From assembly GCA_050948905.1 (NCBI GenBank), contig JBMNES010000001.1, positions 1,612,001 to 1,676,000 of the forward strand: a stretch of 64,000 bases of DNA. Reading direction: 5' to 3'. The notes below the pieces were generated by a model. That model did no database searches. It saw nothing but the letters and a program-made list of their open reading frames with translations, and was not told the origin of the DNA. Below, piece after piece: positions 7,614-16,744 of this stretch. How positions within the stretch are numbered: the stretch's first letter is position 1; every line of letters begins with the position of its first letter. Position numbers and translations under genes: made by a program. The stretch is from DTKD01 sp050948905 (GTDB taxonomy: Bacteria; Armatimonadota; UBA5829).

Positions 7614-10346
7614 TTGCCTCTATCGCGTAGGGATTTTCTAAAAAATGCCGGCCTGGCGATAGGCGGATTCGGGCTTGCGGCCGGCGGTTTCGACCGCATC
7701 ATTCCGTATGTTATCCAACCGGAGGATATAGTGCCGGGGGTGGCGGCGTGGTATGCGACGAGCTGCCGCGAATGTCCTGCAGGCTGTGCTATGCTCATCC
7801 GAAACCGAGAGTCACACGTCGTAAAGTGCGAGGGCAATCCCACACATCCCGTCAACCTCGGCAGACTCTGCCCTCGCGGACAGGCTGCTCTAATGGGTCT
7901 TTATGATCCGGATCGTGTCCCAACCGCCCAACAGCGTGATACATCCGGGCAATTTCAGGACGTCGGGTGGGACGACGCCTACGAGAAGATCGCAAATGCC
8001 CTTACCGGCAAAAAACGAATTGTAATTTTAAGCGACCTGCAGACTGGTACTCTGAAGGCGTTGATGGAGTCCTGGCTGGCTGCTTTTGGTTCGAATCGCT
8101 TGATAATCTGGGAACCCATCGACTATTCAGCAGTTAAATCAGCCTTCGGAGTCGTGCCTGGTTTCGATATTGCTGCCTGCGATTTTTTGGTCTCATTCGG
8201 TGCGGATTTTTTCGAAAACTGGATATCGCCGGTGGAGTATGCTCGTGGGTTTGCTGAAATGCGGCGACTACGCGACGGCACCCGGTCGGAGTTCGTCTAC
8301 ATCGGCCCAAGGGTATCCGCCACCGCCACCAACGCAGACCTACGCATAACAATTCCCCCCGGCGCCGAGACCGAGGTCGCCCACGCCATAGCTTCCGGCG
8401 ACGCAAAAGCCGTATCCGCCAAATATCACATCGACCCAAACGATATCGCCAGGGTATCTGCCGCCCTGAAATCGGCTCGAAACCCGCTTATTCTGCCGGG
8501 GTGGTATTCCGCTTCAGACGAGGCTGTTCGGGCTCTCGGTGGGGATAAGTCTAAAGCGATCGACCGCACCCGGCCTCACGCTGTGACGGATATATCTGGA
8601 ATCTCAGAAATCGACGCCCTGATTCAGGACATGGAGGCTGGTTTGGTCGATACTTTGTTCGTGCTGGGCACAAATCCGGTTTATTCTCTGCCTGAACCCG
8701 CACGATTCGCAGAAGCTATGAAACGTGTGCCGGTTAAGGTTAGCCTGTCGAGTTATATGGACGAAACCGCTGCGTTGGCTGACTGGATTCTGCCGTCAAA
8801 CACGCCCCTTGAATCCTGGGGAGATTATCAACCTTACCCTGATGTCACTAACCTGATGCAGCCAACGATGGGCCAGATATTCGACACCCGCCAAACCGGG
8901 GATGCTCTCATAGGACTCGCAAAAGCAGCTGGTTTCAATTTAGGCGCAGAGACTTTTTACGAGTATCTTAGAAACCGGTGGGGGTTTCCCCTGAAAGCTG
9001 GAGAGACGCCGGACACCCCGGCCCCCGAATGGGAAGCTCTGCTGCAAAAAGGCTACACTCAGGGAGCATCCGCCGCCGCGCCTGCGCCAAAGGCCGCAGT
9101 TGTATCACCGCCACAACCGCAGCAGCCTTCATCAATACGTCTCTACGCGTTTCCACAGACTTATTATTACGACGGCCGCGGCGCTAATCGGCGATGGCTT
9201 CAGGAACTCCCGGAACCCGTCACCAAAACAGTCTGGGGCACCTGGGCGGAGATACACCCCGACACTGCTGCCAAATTGAACATTAAGACCAACGATCAAA
9301 TCGAGATCAAGACGGATAAAGCGAAGATCGTCACTTCGGCCTTTGTATGGGAAGGTGTCGCGCGTGATACCGTCGCGGTGCCAATCGGCGAGGGCCACAC
9401 GAAATACGGCCGCTTCGCCAGCGGGGTAGGGGCAAACATCCTGCCGCTGCTCACTACGCCCAGCCCGGGTGTGCAAGTTAATAAGACCGGCCAAAAACAG
9501 CAAGTCAATCGAATATTAGGATCGACAGATCAATCCGACAGGAATATCGTCCAGACCCAGCCCATCAAACAACCGTTCAAACGTGACCGTGAGATAATTA
9601 TGCCGCTGCCGTCCGGCTATACGCACTGGGATTTCTACCCCGGCCAAAAATATGAACAACACCGATGGGCGATGGTCGTCGATTTGGACAAGTGCATCGG
9701 CTGCCACGCCTGTGTCGCCGCGTGTTATGCGGAGAATAATATCGGAATTGTCGGAGCCGAAGAGATATCCAGACGCCGGGAGATGTCCTGGATACGCATC
9801 GACCGCTACATCGACTGGCAGGAACCTGCCGCGCCGATTCTATTTCAACCAATGCTCTGCCAGCACTGCGACGCCGCCCCCTGCGAGCCGGTCTGCCCGG
9901 TCTTCGCCGCTGCCCACAGCGATGAAGGACTAAATATGCAGATATACAACCGCTGTGTCGGCACGCGCTATTGCTCAAATAACTGTCCATATAAAGTGCG
10001 CAGGTTCAATTGGTACGACTACCAGTGGCCACAGCCGCTGAATTGGCAGCTAAACCCGGATGTCACCGTGCGGTGCCGCGGGGTGATGGAAAAGTGCACG
10101 TTTTGCATTCAACGAATCCGCGAGGTCGAGATTGTGGCGCTGCGGGAGGGTCGCAAAATCGAGGATGGGGAGATAGTCCCTGCCTGCGTACAAACGTGCC
10201 CGACCGGAGTGTTTACTTTCGGGGACCTTATGGACAAGGATTCGAAGGTCTCGCGGATGTTCGCAGACGAGCCGCGAGCATATCAAGTCCTGGCCGAGCT
10301 CAACACAAAACCCGCGATTATCTACCTGAAACGGGTGACGAGTTAA
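7614..10346 (+). CDS. actB: Alternative complex III iron-sulfur subunit ActB (fused molybdopterin-like and ferredoxin-like domains)
   Basis: 910 residues from TTG 7614, chosen because AAGGAG lies 8 bases upstream and the protein then opens with the Tat motif SRRDFLK; TTG 7578 would add 12 residues without an SD. The first part (to about residue 550) is a molybdopterin-oxidoreductase-like domain with C-x2-C-x3-C (51, 54, 58) and a later C86. The last 220 residues are an NrfC/PsrB-like ferredoxin domain with four cysteine groups (CIGCHACVAAC, CQHCDAAPCEPVCP, CVGTRYCSNNCP, CTFC...CVQTCP). ActB carries the Fe-S clusters that take electrons from menaquinol in alternative complex III, exported folded by Tat. 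First gene of the respiratory operon. Confidence 0.93.
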   Translation: MPLSRRDFLKNAGLAIGGFGLAAGGFDRIIPYVIQPEDIVPGVAAWYATSCRECPAGCAMLIRNRESHVVKCEGNPTHPVNLGRLCPRGQAALMGLYDPDRVPTAQQRDTSGQFQDVGWDDAYEKIANALTGKKRIVILSDLQTGTLKALMESWLAAFGSNRLIIWEPIDYSAVKSAFGVVPGFDIAACDFLVSFGADFFENWISPVEYARGFAEMRRLRDGTRSEFVYIGPRVSATATNADLRITIPPGAETEVAHAIASGDAKAVSAKYHIDPNDIARVSAALKSARNPLILPGWYSASDEAVRALGGDKSKAIDRTRPHAVTDISGISEIDALIQDMEAGLVDTLFVLGTNPVYSLPEPARFAEAMKRVPVKVSLSSYMDETAALADWILPSNTPLESWGDYQPYPDVTNLMQPTMGQIFDTRQTGDALIGLAKAAGFNLGAETFYEYLRNRWGFPLKAGETPDTPAPEWEALLQKGYTQGASAAAPAPKAAVVSPPQPQQPSSIRLYAFPQTYYYDGRGANRRWLQELPEPVTKTVWGTWAEIHPDTAAKLNIKTNDQIEIKTDKAKIVTSAFVWEGVARDTVAVPIGEGHTKYGRFASGVGANILPLLTTPSPGVQVNKTGQKQQVNRILGSTDQSDRNIVQTQPIKQPFKRDREIIMPLPSGYTHWDFYPGQKYEQHRWAMVVDLDKCIGCHACVAACYAENNIGIVGAEEISRRREMSWIRIDRYIDWQEPAAPILFQPMLCQHCDAAPCEPVCPVFAAAHSDEGLNMQIYNRCVGTRYCSNNCPYKVRRFNWYDYQWPQPLNWQLNPDVTVRCRGVMEKCTFCIQRIREVEIVALREGRKIEDGEIVPACVQTCPTGVFTFGDLMDKDSKVSRMFADEPRAYQVLAELNTKPAIIYLKRVTS

Positions 10347-10350
10347 TAAA

Positions 10351-11676
10351 ATGGGAAATGTCGAGCTGAAACGAATAGACGACGAGGTGCTGCAGTCGCT
10401 GGAGCGGCCGTCCATCGGCTACGGTCTGGTGCTTGCTCTATGCGCTTTGTTGATGCTGCTGGGGCTGATCGCTTATCTGTTTCAATATGTAATCGGCATG
10501 GGCGTCACGGGCCTGTCTGTCCCGGTCGGCTGGGCAACATACATCACCAATTTCGTCTGGTGGATCGGAATCGCCACCGCGGGCACGCTGATTTCGGCAA
10601 TTTTATATCTGTTTAGAGCACGATGGCGCAACCGGATCAATCGCGCCGCCGAGGCGATGACCATTTTCGCGATTTTCACCGCCGGCCTGTTTCCTCTGAT
10701 CCACCTCGGCCGGGTATGGGTGTTTTTCTGGCTAATGCCATATCCAAACTGGCGTCACGTGTGGCCGAATTTCAAGTCCCCGCTGGTCTGGGATTTGTTG
10801 GCTGTTCTGACCTATTTCGTGGTGAGCACGCTGTTTTTCTATTTAGGCCTGCTGCCGGATATCGCCGCTGCGAGGGATCGGACGCCCGACGGCTGGCGAA
10901 AGCGTTTTTATGAGATAACCTCACTGGGTTGGACGGGAAAATACGAGCAATGGCGACATTTCGCCCGCACCTATCTAGTATTAGCAGCCATAGTGACGCC
11001 GCTGGTCATTATGGTTCACAGCGTGGTGAGCTGGGACTTCGCTATGTCGTTGGTGCGAGGCTGGCACACCACCATCTTCGCGCCATATTTTGTGGCGGGC
11101 GCCGTTCATTCGGGCCTGGCCACGGCGATCACGCTGCTTATTGCATTGAGAAAGCCGTTGAGGCTGGAGAGGGTCTTCACGCTCTACTTTTTTGAGCAGA
11201 TGGCGCTTTTAATGATCCTCACCGGCAGCATCCTGGCATACACCTACTCTGTGGAGGCGTTTATGAGCTGGTATAGCGCCGACCTTTTCGAGAGGCAGTT
11301 CGCCGCATTCAGGGCGTTCAACTCGGCGTATACCCCCTGGTTCTGGTTTATGGTGGCCGGCAACTGCATCGTGCCGGCCACGTTCTTCTTCAAACGATTA
11401 CGCACCAACTGGACCTGGCTGCTTATCGCGTCGATCATCGTCAATGTCGCGATGTGGTTTGAAAGGCTCGTCATAATCGCAGGCTCACTCATTCACGACT
11501 ACCTTCCCAGCGAGTGGGGTTTCTACGTTCCGAGGCTGGTCGAGGTAATGGTTACGCTGTTTTCGCTGGCGTTCTTCACCTTTGCCTTTATGTCCTTCTG
11601 CAAGCTGTTTCCCTCGGCTGGGATCAGCGAGATGAAACACGATGCACTAGAGCAGCAGGAAGAGGGGAGGTCCTGA
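10351..11676 (+). CDS. actC: Alternative complex III membrane subunit ActC (NrfD/PsrC family)
   Basis: 441 residues with about ten membrane helices and the PsrC/NrfD pattern, including VGWATYITNFVWWIG near helix 2 and FPLIHLGRVWVFFWLMPYPN (helix 3-4 loop), which in ActC contributes to the quinol site. The protein is in the cytoplasmic membrane and, in known complexes, binds the Fe-S subunit on the periplasmic side. It starts four bases after actB. Its stop overlaps the actD start by one base (TGATG). Assignment to ActC rather than ActF rests on position just after ActB and on length. Confidence 0.92.
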   Translation: MGNVELKRIDDEVLQSLERPSIGYGLVLALCALLMLLGLIAYLFQYVIGMGVTGLSVPVGWATYITNFVWWIGIATAGTLISAILYLFRARWRNRINRAAEAMTIFAIFTAGLFPLIHLGRVWVFFWLMPYPNWRHVWPNFKSPLVWDLLAVLTYFVVSTLFFYLGLLPDIAAARDRTPDGWRKRFYEITSLGWTGKYEQWRHFARTYLVLAAIVTPLVIMVHSVVSWDFAMSLVRGWHTTIFAPYFVAGAVHSGLATAITLLIALRKPLRLERVFTLYFFEQMALLMILTGSILAYTYSVEAFMSWYSADLFERQFAAFRAFNSAYTPWFWFMVAGNCIVPATFFFKRLRTNWTWLLIASIIVNVAMWFERLVIIAGSLIHDYLPSEWGFYVPRLVEVMVTLFSLAFFTFAFMSFCKLFPSAGISEMKHDALEQQEEGRS

Positions 11677-12173
11677 TGGCACGTGTGAGAGGAGTATTTG
11701 ACGACTGGCAGGCCACGAAAAACGCCCTGCAAATATTAAAAGACACTCGCACAACCGGTTACACTGCCTACGCGCCGGTAGATCTCAAAGAAGTCGAGGA
11801 CCTGATGCCTTCCAAATCCAGCTTTGTGCGAGGATGGGCCACGTTCGGGGCCGCTCTCGGTTTGGCGACGTTCTTTTTGATGTGTGTATTTACATCTATG
11901 ATTTACAACCTAATAGTCGGCGGCAAACCCCCGGTCAGCAGGGTGCCGTACGTGGTTCCGACTTACGAGGGCACACTTCTTATAGGCGCAGTGCTGGGAT
12001 TTTTGGCGGGGATTCTTTATGCAAAGCTCGGAGCCGGCAGCATCGGGCCGGACTACGACGTTCGATTCAGCGGGGATTGTTTTGGAGTCGAGATCACCTG
12101 CACCACCGCCGAACGAGAGTCGATGATCGAGCTTTTAAAAAATGCGGGAGCGGTGGAGGTCTATGAACCCTGA
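11676..12173 (+). CDS. actD: Alternative complex III subunit ActD (DUF3341)
   Basis: 165 residues from ATG 11676, which overlaps the actC stop by one base and has GAGGGGAGG just upstream; the open frame upstream of it lies inside actC and is ignored. The short N-terminal region (ALQILKDTRTTGYTAYAPVD) is the DUF3341 signature, followed by two membrane helices (about 55-80 and 100-125) and a soluble tail ending in a ferredoxin-fold-like ITCTTAERESMIELLKNAGA. ActD anchors within the membrane part of alternative complex III; no cofactor is expected. Confidence 0.9.
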   Translation: MARVRGVFDDWQATKNALQILKDTRTTGYTAYAPVDLKEVEDLMPSKSSFVRGWATFGAALGLATFFLMCVFTSMIYNLIVGGKPPVSRVPYVVPTYEGTLLIGAVLGFLAGILYAKLGAGSIGPDYDVRFSGDCFGVEITCTTAERESMIELLKNAGAVEVYEP

Positions 12174-13332
12174 GCAGACGAATCAGGTCACGGATCGGTG
12201 GAGAATGCCCGCGTGGTTCATCGCAGTCTGCATAATGGCCATAGCCATAGGCGCGGCGGGTATGGTGGTCGCGTTCTTCACGGATGCGCGGCAGGGCTGG
12301 CTGTGGCTGGTGATCGACTTCGTGTTGTTCTGGGGTATTTTGGCCGGGATGCTGCTATGGGCGGCGGTATTTCGAACAGCACAGGCGACCTGGACATCTG
12401 TCATAAATCGGATCGGGCACGGGGCCATATATTGTGTGGCGTGGCTGCTTGCGCTGCTCATCGGCCTGCTGGTTGGCCTCCCGACTTATGCTCCATGGGC
12501 AAAGGAGCCTGTGCGGGGTCTGCAAATATGGTTGAACCCGCTTGCGTTTATCATTCGCCAGGTCGTAGTCGCTCTGCTTTTTTATATCCCGTGTTTTCTA
12601 CTCGTGCGGTGGAGCCTGGCAGCCGATATTCAACAGATCACCGATCGCAAGGCACATCATATCAACGTGGCCGCAGTGGTGGCGGTGTTTATGTATTGTG
12701 TTACAGCCACGTTGATTGCGTGGGATTTTATAATGTCGCTGTCGCCGAAATGGGTCAGCACCATGTTTTCCGCTTACTATTTCTGCACCAACGCCTATGC
12801 CGGTGTTGCGGCATTGGCGCTCTTTGCTGCGGCGTTCAGAAGACCCCTTGGGTTGATCGATCGTCTCAAACCTCAGGTATTTTACGACCTCGGCAATCTG
12901 ATGCTGGGTTTTTCTTTGTTTAATATGGGCTTGTTTTTTGCACAATACGTCACGATTTGGTATGAAAATCTGCCCAACGAAGTGCCGTTTATCATCCTGC
13001 GATATGTCAAGGGAGACTGGCCACCCATAAGCTGGACATCCTTTATGCTGGGCTATGCCATACCATTTCTACTGCTGCAGAGCCGTATGATTAAGCTTCG
13101 ATCAAAGTTGCTGAGCGTTGTGGCTGTGATTATTCTCATCGGCGTAGGCATTGAGCGATATATTCTCGTGGTGCCGTCCGTCGAGCCACAAACGCTGTTC
13201 ATAGCTCCGGCCGGCGCGCTGAGTGTGCTTGGATTTACAGGCTTGACCCTGCTTTCGGTCGGCTGGTTTATGGGAAGATATTCGTCGAGTTCGGCGGCTG
13301 ATGAAGCGCTGACACTGGAGCGATTGTCATGA
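12163..13332 (+). CDS. actF: Alternative complex III membrane subunit ActF (NrfD-like)
   Basis: 389 residues with about ten membrane helices. It resembles ActC at low level and contains SPKWVSTMFSAYYFCTNAYAG and YVTIWYENLPNEVPFI, which are typical of ActF. The start is ATG 12163, right after GGTGGAGGT and inside the end of actD; an in-frame ATG at 12142 lacks an SD. In characterised complexes ActF pairs with ActC and may help move protons. The 3' end overlaps the next start by four bases (ATGA). Confidence 0.9.
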   Translation: MNPEQTNQVTDRWRMPAWFIAVCIMAIAIGAAGMVVAFFTDARQGWLWLVIDFVLFWGILAGMLLWAAVFRTAQATWTSVINRIGHGAIYCVAWLLALLIGLLVGLPTYAPWAKEPVRGLQIWLNPLAFIIRQVVVALLFYIPCFLLVRWSLAADIQQITDRKAHHINVAAVVAVFMYCVTATLIAWDFIMSLSPKWVSTMFSAYYFCTNAYAGVAALALFAAAFRRPLGLIDRLKPQVFYDLGNLMLGFSLFNMGLFFAQYVTIWYENLPNEVPFIILRYVKGDWPPISWTSFMLGYAIPFLLLQSRMIKLRSKLLSVVAVIILIGVGIERYILVVPSVEPQTLFIAPAGALSVLGFTGLTLLSVGWFMGRYSSSSAADEALTLERLS

Positions 13333-13850
13333 GGTGGCCGCGTTGGTTTTCGGCAAAAATAATAGGGGCGGCGTTTGCGCTGATTTTGATCGCGGGGTTT
13401 TTGGTGGTGATATTCGGCAAATACTACTATCCCCCGCCTCCCCCGCAGCCGATCCCCTTCAGCCACCACGTTCACGTGACAGGCAAACAATTGAGCTGCT
13501 TCTTCTGTCACCCCTATGCCACCGTGTCCGATCACGCAGGCATGCCGCCTGTGGAGAAATGTTATTTGTGTCACAAAGTCATAGCGTCGAAGTTCTGGCC
13601 CATAGCCAAGGTCGTAAGTCACTATCGCCAGCGCAAGCCCATAGAATGGAAGCGCGTCTACTACGTGCCGGATTTTACACACTTCAGCCACCAGGCGCAT
13701 CTCTCCCGGCACATAGACTGCGGGGTCTGCCACGGGGACGTCGCCAGGATGGATCGGGTCGGCCAGACACAGAAAATTGATATGAACTGGTGCATCAGGT
13801 GTCATTGGAAGAACAACGCATCGGATAGCTGTTACACCTGTCATTATTAG
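13329..13850 (+). CDS. actA: Alternative complex III pentahaem cytochrome c subunit ActA
   Basis: 173 residues with one N-terminal membrane anchor (about 10-30) followed by a short Pro-rich stretch. Five CxxCH haem-binding motifs are visible: C57-H61, C78-H82, C131-H135, C155-H159 and C168-H172, plus additional histidines (FSHHVH, FSHQAH) that can be distal ligands. Five haems c match ActA of alternative complex III, which passes electrons from the Fe-S subunit to the periplasmic acceptor. The gene lies after actF rather than first as in the textbook actABCDEF order. Overlap with actF is ATGA. Confidence 0.93.
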   Translation: MRWPRWFSAKIIGAAFALILIAGFLVVIFGKYYYPPPPPQPIPFSHHVHVTGKQLSCFFCHPYATVSDHAGMPPVEKCYLCHKVIASKFWPIAKVVSHYRQRKPIEWKRVYYVPDFTHFSHQAHLSRHIDCGVCHGDVARMDRVGQTQKIDMNWCIRCHWKNNASDSCYTCHY

Positions 13851-13862
13851 CGAGGTTATAAG

Positions 13863-15251
13863 TTGCGAAGTAACGATAGCCTGAGATATTGGGAAAAAGA
13901 GAACAGCGCAGCAAAGACGTGGCTGATAAGCGGCGCCGTGTGGATGGTGGTGGGCACAATCGCCGGGCTTGGCAGTGCCACCCACTTGGTCGCTCCAGAC
14001 TTCTTCGCTAACATTCCCATTTTGGAGTTCGGCCGCATAAGGGCTGTGCACGTCAACACGGTCTTTTTCGGCTTCGTTGTGTCGATGCTGATGGGGTCAG
14101 GGCTATACATACTCCCAAAGGTGCTCGGCACGAAGCTGTATAGCGAGCCAATGGGCAACCTGGCGGCGTTGTTTTTCAACGCAGCGATCCTGCTCGGCGA
14201 TATCGCTTTGCTTGCAGGTATGACCCAGGCGCGGGAGTACGCCGAATACATATATCCTGCCGATGTGTTGGTGGTTCTGACCTTTCTTTTATTATCCGTC
14301 GAGTGTGTCGCTACGATAGCCCGGCGCGAGGAGCCGCTGCTGTATGTGGCGGCGTGGTATATCACCGGCGCGGTATTATGGACGTCGTTCGTGTATTTCG
14401 TCGGCAACGTTATGTGGCACCCCAGCACAGGCTCAGAGTCGGGTATAGTCGACGCGATATTTTTGTGGCTGTATGGTCACAATGTGTTCGGCCTGCTCGT
14501 GACCCCATTGGCAGTCGGGATAGGCTATTATATGGTCCCGCGCATCGCCCGCGCCCCTCTTTACAGCCAACTGCTTGGGATTATCGGGTTTTGGACTCTG
14601 CTGGCATTTTACGCACACATCGGCGGCCATCATCTCATCCAGGCTCCTGTCCCAACGTGGCTTAAGACGGTCTCTATAATCGACAGCTTCGCGATGATAA
14701 TCCCGGTCGCGGTGGTGCTCATAAACTGGTGGTATACAGCCAGGGGAAGGTTCGATCGCTTTTTGGTAAACCCGGCCGGGAAGTTGATGATGGTCGGCTC
14801 AATCTGGTATGCGCTGACCTGCATCCAGGGACCGCTGCAGAGTCCAGCGTGGATACAGCGCATCACGCATCTTAATAACTGGACGGTCGGCCATGCACAT
14901 TTGGCCGTTTTGGGTTTCACGGGCTTTATCGCGTTAGGAGGTATGTACTACGTTCTGCCGAGCGTCACCGGGCGCAGACTCTACAGCGAGCGGTTGGTGA
15001 ATTTGCAATATTGGCTGGTGCTGATAGGCTTGTCGGGGTTTTTCACGGTTCTGACCATAGCGGGCCTGATACAAGGCTCGAATTGGAACAACGGCGAGAC
15101 CGTCTATAGGGTGGTCCCGTTGATGAAACCCTACATGGCTCTGAGGCTGGCGTTTGGCCTGCCCATAATCGTCGCTGCGATGGTGGGTCTATATAACGTC
15201 ATTATGTCCATCAGGCACGGCAAGCCGCTGCAGGCTGAGGAACAACAGTGA
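13863..15251 (+). CDS. ccoN: cbb3-type cytochrome c oxidase subunit I (CcoN)
   Basis: 462 residues from TTG 13863, with GAGGT six bases upstream. About twelve membrane helices. Haem and CuB ligands are recognisable: H63 in RAVHVNTVFFGFV (low-spin haem), LYGHNVFGLLVTP (CuB helix, followed by GIGYY that supplies the cbb3-type active-site Tyr), HIGGHH (CuB) and VGHAHLAVLGF (haem ligands). This is the catalytic subunit reducing oxygen to water in the cytoplasmic membrane. It directly follows the alternative complex III genes, so the two enzymes probably work as one chain. Confidence 0.93.
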   Translation: MRSNDSLRYWEKENSAAKTWLISGAVWMVVGTIAGLGSATHLVAPDFFANIPILEFGRIRAVHVNTVFFGFVVSMLMGSGLYILPKVLGTKLYSEPMGNLAALFFNAAILLGDIALLAGMTQAREYAEYIYPADVLVVLTFLLLSVECVATIARREEPLLYVAAWYITGAVLWTSFVYFVGNVMWHPSTGSESGIVDAIFLWLYGHNVFGLLVTPLAVGIGYYMVPRIARAPLYSQLLGIIGFWTLLAFYAHIGGHHLIQAPVPTWLKTVSIIDSFAMIIPVAVVLINWWYTARGRFDRFLVNPAGKLMMVGSIWYALTCIQGPLQSPAWIQRITHLNNWTVGHAHLAVLGFTGFIALGGMYYVLPSVTGRRLYSERLVNLQYWLVLIGLSGFFTVLTIAGLIQGSNWNNGETVYRVVPLMKPYMALRLAFGLPIIVAAMVGLYNVIMSIRHGKPLQAEEQQ

Positions 15252-16201
15252 GAGCAAACGGCACAATCGTCGTCGTCGGCAGCCTGTTTGTGGTATTCGC
15301 GGCCACGTTTTCTACTGTGTTCTGGCCGATGATCACTATCAAGGATAAACCTTCGGAGATATGGCGCGCTCCCACATCACACGAGGACAAGGGCCGCGCT
15401 CTGTATATGGCAAACGGCTGCACTTACTGTCATACACAATTTATTCGTCCACAGGACTGGGGTATCGGCGCAGGTCGCATAGCAGAATATGGCGACTATC
15501 ACCAGCAGCGCCCGCATCTGCTTGGCTCCGAACGCACCGGACCGGATCTCTCTCAGGAAGGCGGGGAGCATCCGGATGATTGGCACCTGGCCCATTTTAT
15601 CAACCCCAGGCTGACTCGTCCCCGCTCGCTGATGCCGCGTTTTGAGTATCTCAACCAGCAAAATATCGTATATCTTACGGATTATGTCCAGGGTTTGGGG
15701 GCAAAAGACGCGGATTTGCGGGTAGCCAGGCAGAAGCATTGGAAAAAGCTGGCGATGGCTGCGTTCAAACAAGGGCCGGACAAAAACGTTGAGTGGCTGC
15801 ACTCCCGCGTGCCGCCGTCGTGGCGGGCTATGCCCACCGAGTCTCCCGTAACCCACGCCTCGGTTCAGAGAGGGGAGAAAATCTACCAGGACTACTGCAT
15901 CGGCTGCCACGGCGCGGTAGGGGACGGGTTCGGGCCTGCCGCGCAATATCTTAAGCCGACCCCGCTGAACTTCACCATCCTGAAGCGACACCTCGTCGAT
16001 GGCAAGTTTATCGGCGGCATTTTGTACTATCAAATCATGAACGGCATAACGGGCACGGCTATGCCTTATTTCAAAAAAGACCTGGAGTCTGCAAAGATTT
16101 GGGACGTCGGCAACTTTATTGAGCACAGCTTTATCGATCACCGCGACGATGTCTATCCATCGGTCGGGATTCCGGCCGCGTTTGAAGGGAAGCGAAAATA
16201 A
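15248..16201 (+). CDS. CcoO-cytochrome c fusion (cbb3 oxidase subunit II plus CcoP-like haem domain)
   Basis: 317 residues from GTG 15248, overlapping ccoN by four bases. One N-terminal helix (about 5-30) anchors a CcoO domain with haem motif C58-C61-H62 in GCTYCHTQFIRPQ and the Met ligand region RSLMPRFEYL (M129). After about residue 195 comes a second class-I cytochrome c domain with C217-C220-H221 (YCIGCHGAVGDGFGP) and a late Met in GTAMPYF. Normal CcoO ends near residue 200-240 and CcoP is separate, so this protein appears to combine CcoO with one of the two CcoP haem domains. It should carry electrons from ActA/ActE to CcoN. Confidence 0.87.
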   Translation: MRANGTIVVVGSLFVVFAATFSTVFWPMITIKDKPSEIWRAPTSHEDKGRALYMANGCTYCHTQFIRPQDWGIGAGRIAEYGDYHQQRPHLLGSERTGPDLSQEGGEHPDDWHLAHFINPRLTRPRSLMPRFEYLNQQNIVYLTDYVQGLGAKDADLRVARQKHWKKLAMAAFKQGPDKNVEWLHSRVPPSWRAMPTESPVTHASVQRGEKIYQDYCIGCHGAVGDGFGPAAQYLKPTPLNFTILKRHLVDGKFIGGILYYQIMNGITGTAMPYFKKDLESAKIWDVGNFIEHSFIDHRDDVYPSVGIPAAFEGKRK

Positions 16202-16476
16202 TGGATTTCGATACCGCTGTATTTTTGCGGGTGTGGCTTGGGTATGCACTCTTCGGGGTGACGGCTTTTTCTATTGTGCTGGCCTGGGCTGTGCGTGCTC
16301 GACAGTTTTCAAATCTCGACAAGGGGCGGTATATTCCATTGGCGGATGAACGCGATTCGGCCGATTCTGAGTCGGGACACGGCACGCGGGCGGATCGGTG
16401 GGGTTTGATATTCATAGTCACTATCGCGCTTGGTCTGTTCGGTGCGGCGGTGGTGCTTGCAACACGGGGCGCTTGA
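16201..16476 (+). CDS. Small membrane protein, CcoS/FixS-like
   Basis: 91 residues with two helices (about 8-30 and 68-88). The segment LAWAVRARQFSNLDKGRYIPL just after the first helix resembles the CcoS/FixS pattern of an aromatic/WAV-x-x-x-QF-x-x-L-acidic stretch. CcoS is an assembly factor for the copper centre of cbb3 oxidases; unlike typical CcoS (about 50-60 residues) this one has a second C-terminal helix. Its ATG overlaps the previous stop by one base. The CcoS link is a pattern judgement only. Confidence 0.55.
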   Translation: MDFDTAVFLRVWLGYALFGVTAFSIVLAWAVRARQFSNLDKGRYIPLADERDSADSESGHGTRADRWGLIFIVTIALGLFGAAVVLATRGA

Positions 16477-16477
16477 T

Positions 16478-16744
16478 ATGGAACTTGTATCGGAAGGATT
16501 AACTAACATCCTGGCAATTTTATCGTTTCTCATCGGGGCAGCTTTCGCGGGCTGGTGGGCGATCGGCTACCTTGCAGTGCGCAGCCGGGAATCCGAGACA
16601 CATCTCCCCGAAATCGATGTGCCGGGGGATATTAAGGAAAACTTTACAGGCATCCCGCCGGTGCTTACCGTGTTTCTGATATTCTCTGGAATCACGATGG
16701 TAGCGTATGTTCTGGCGGTTTGGCTGACGGGGGTAAGCTATTGA
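16478..16744 (+). CDS. Unrecognised small two-helix membrane protein in oxidase operon
   Basis: 88 residues from ATG 16478, two bases after the previous stop; the open frame upstream lies inside the preceding gene. Two hydrophobic segments (about 10-33 and 64-84) flank a charged loop (SRESETHLPEIDVPGDIKEN). I do not recognise a family. The layout, two helices around an acidic loop, is loosely like the N-terminal membrane anchor of CcoP, whose haem domain has here moved onto CcoO, but no shared motif is clear. Its stop overlaps the next TTG start. Confidence 0.6.
   Translation: MELVSEGLTNILAILSFLIGAAFAGWWAIGYLAVRSRESETHLPEIDVPGDIKENFTGIPPVLTVFLIFSGITMVAYVLAVWLTGVSY

Noticed and set aside
7517..7855. 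N-terminal extension of the SafE-like protein
   Set aside because: It lies antisense to actB, has no SD at its start and lacks membrane segments or homology, unlike the part after 7516.
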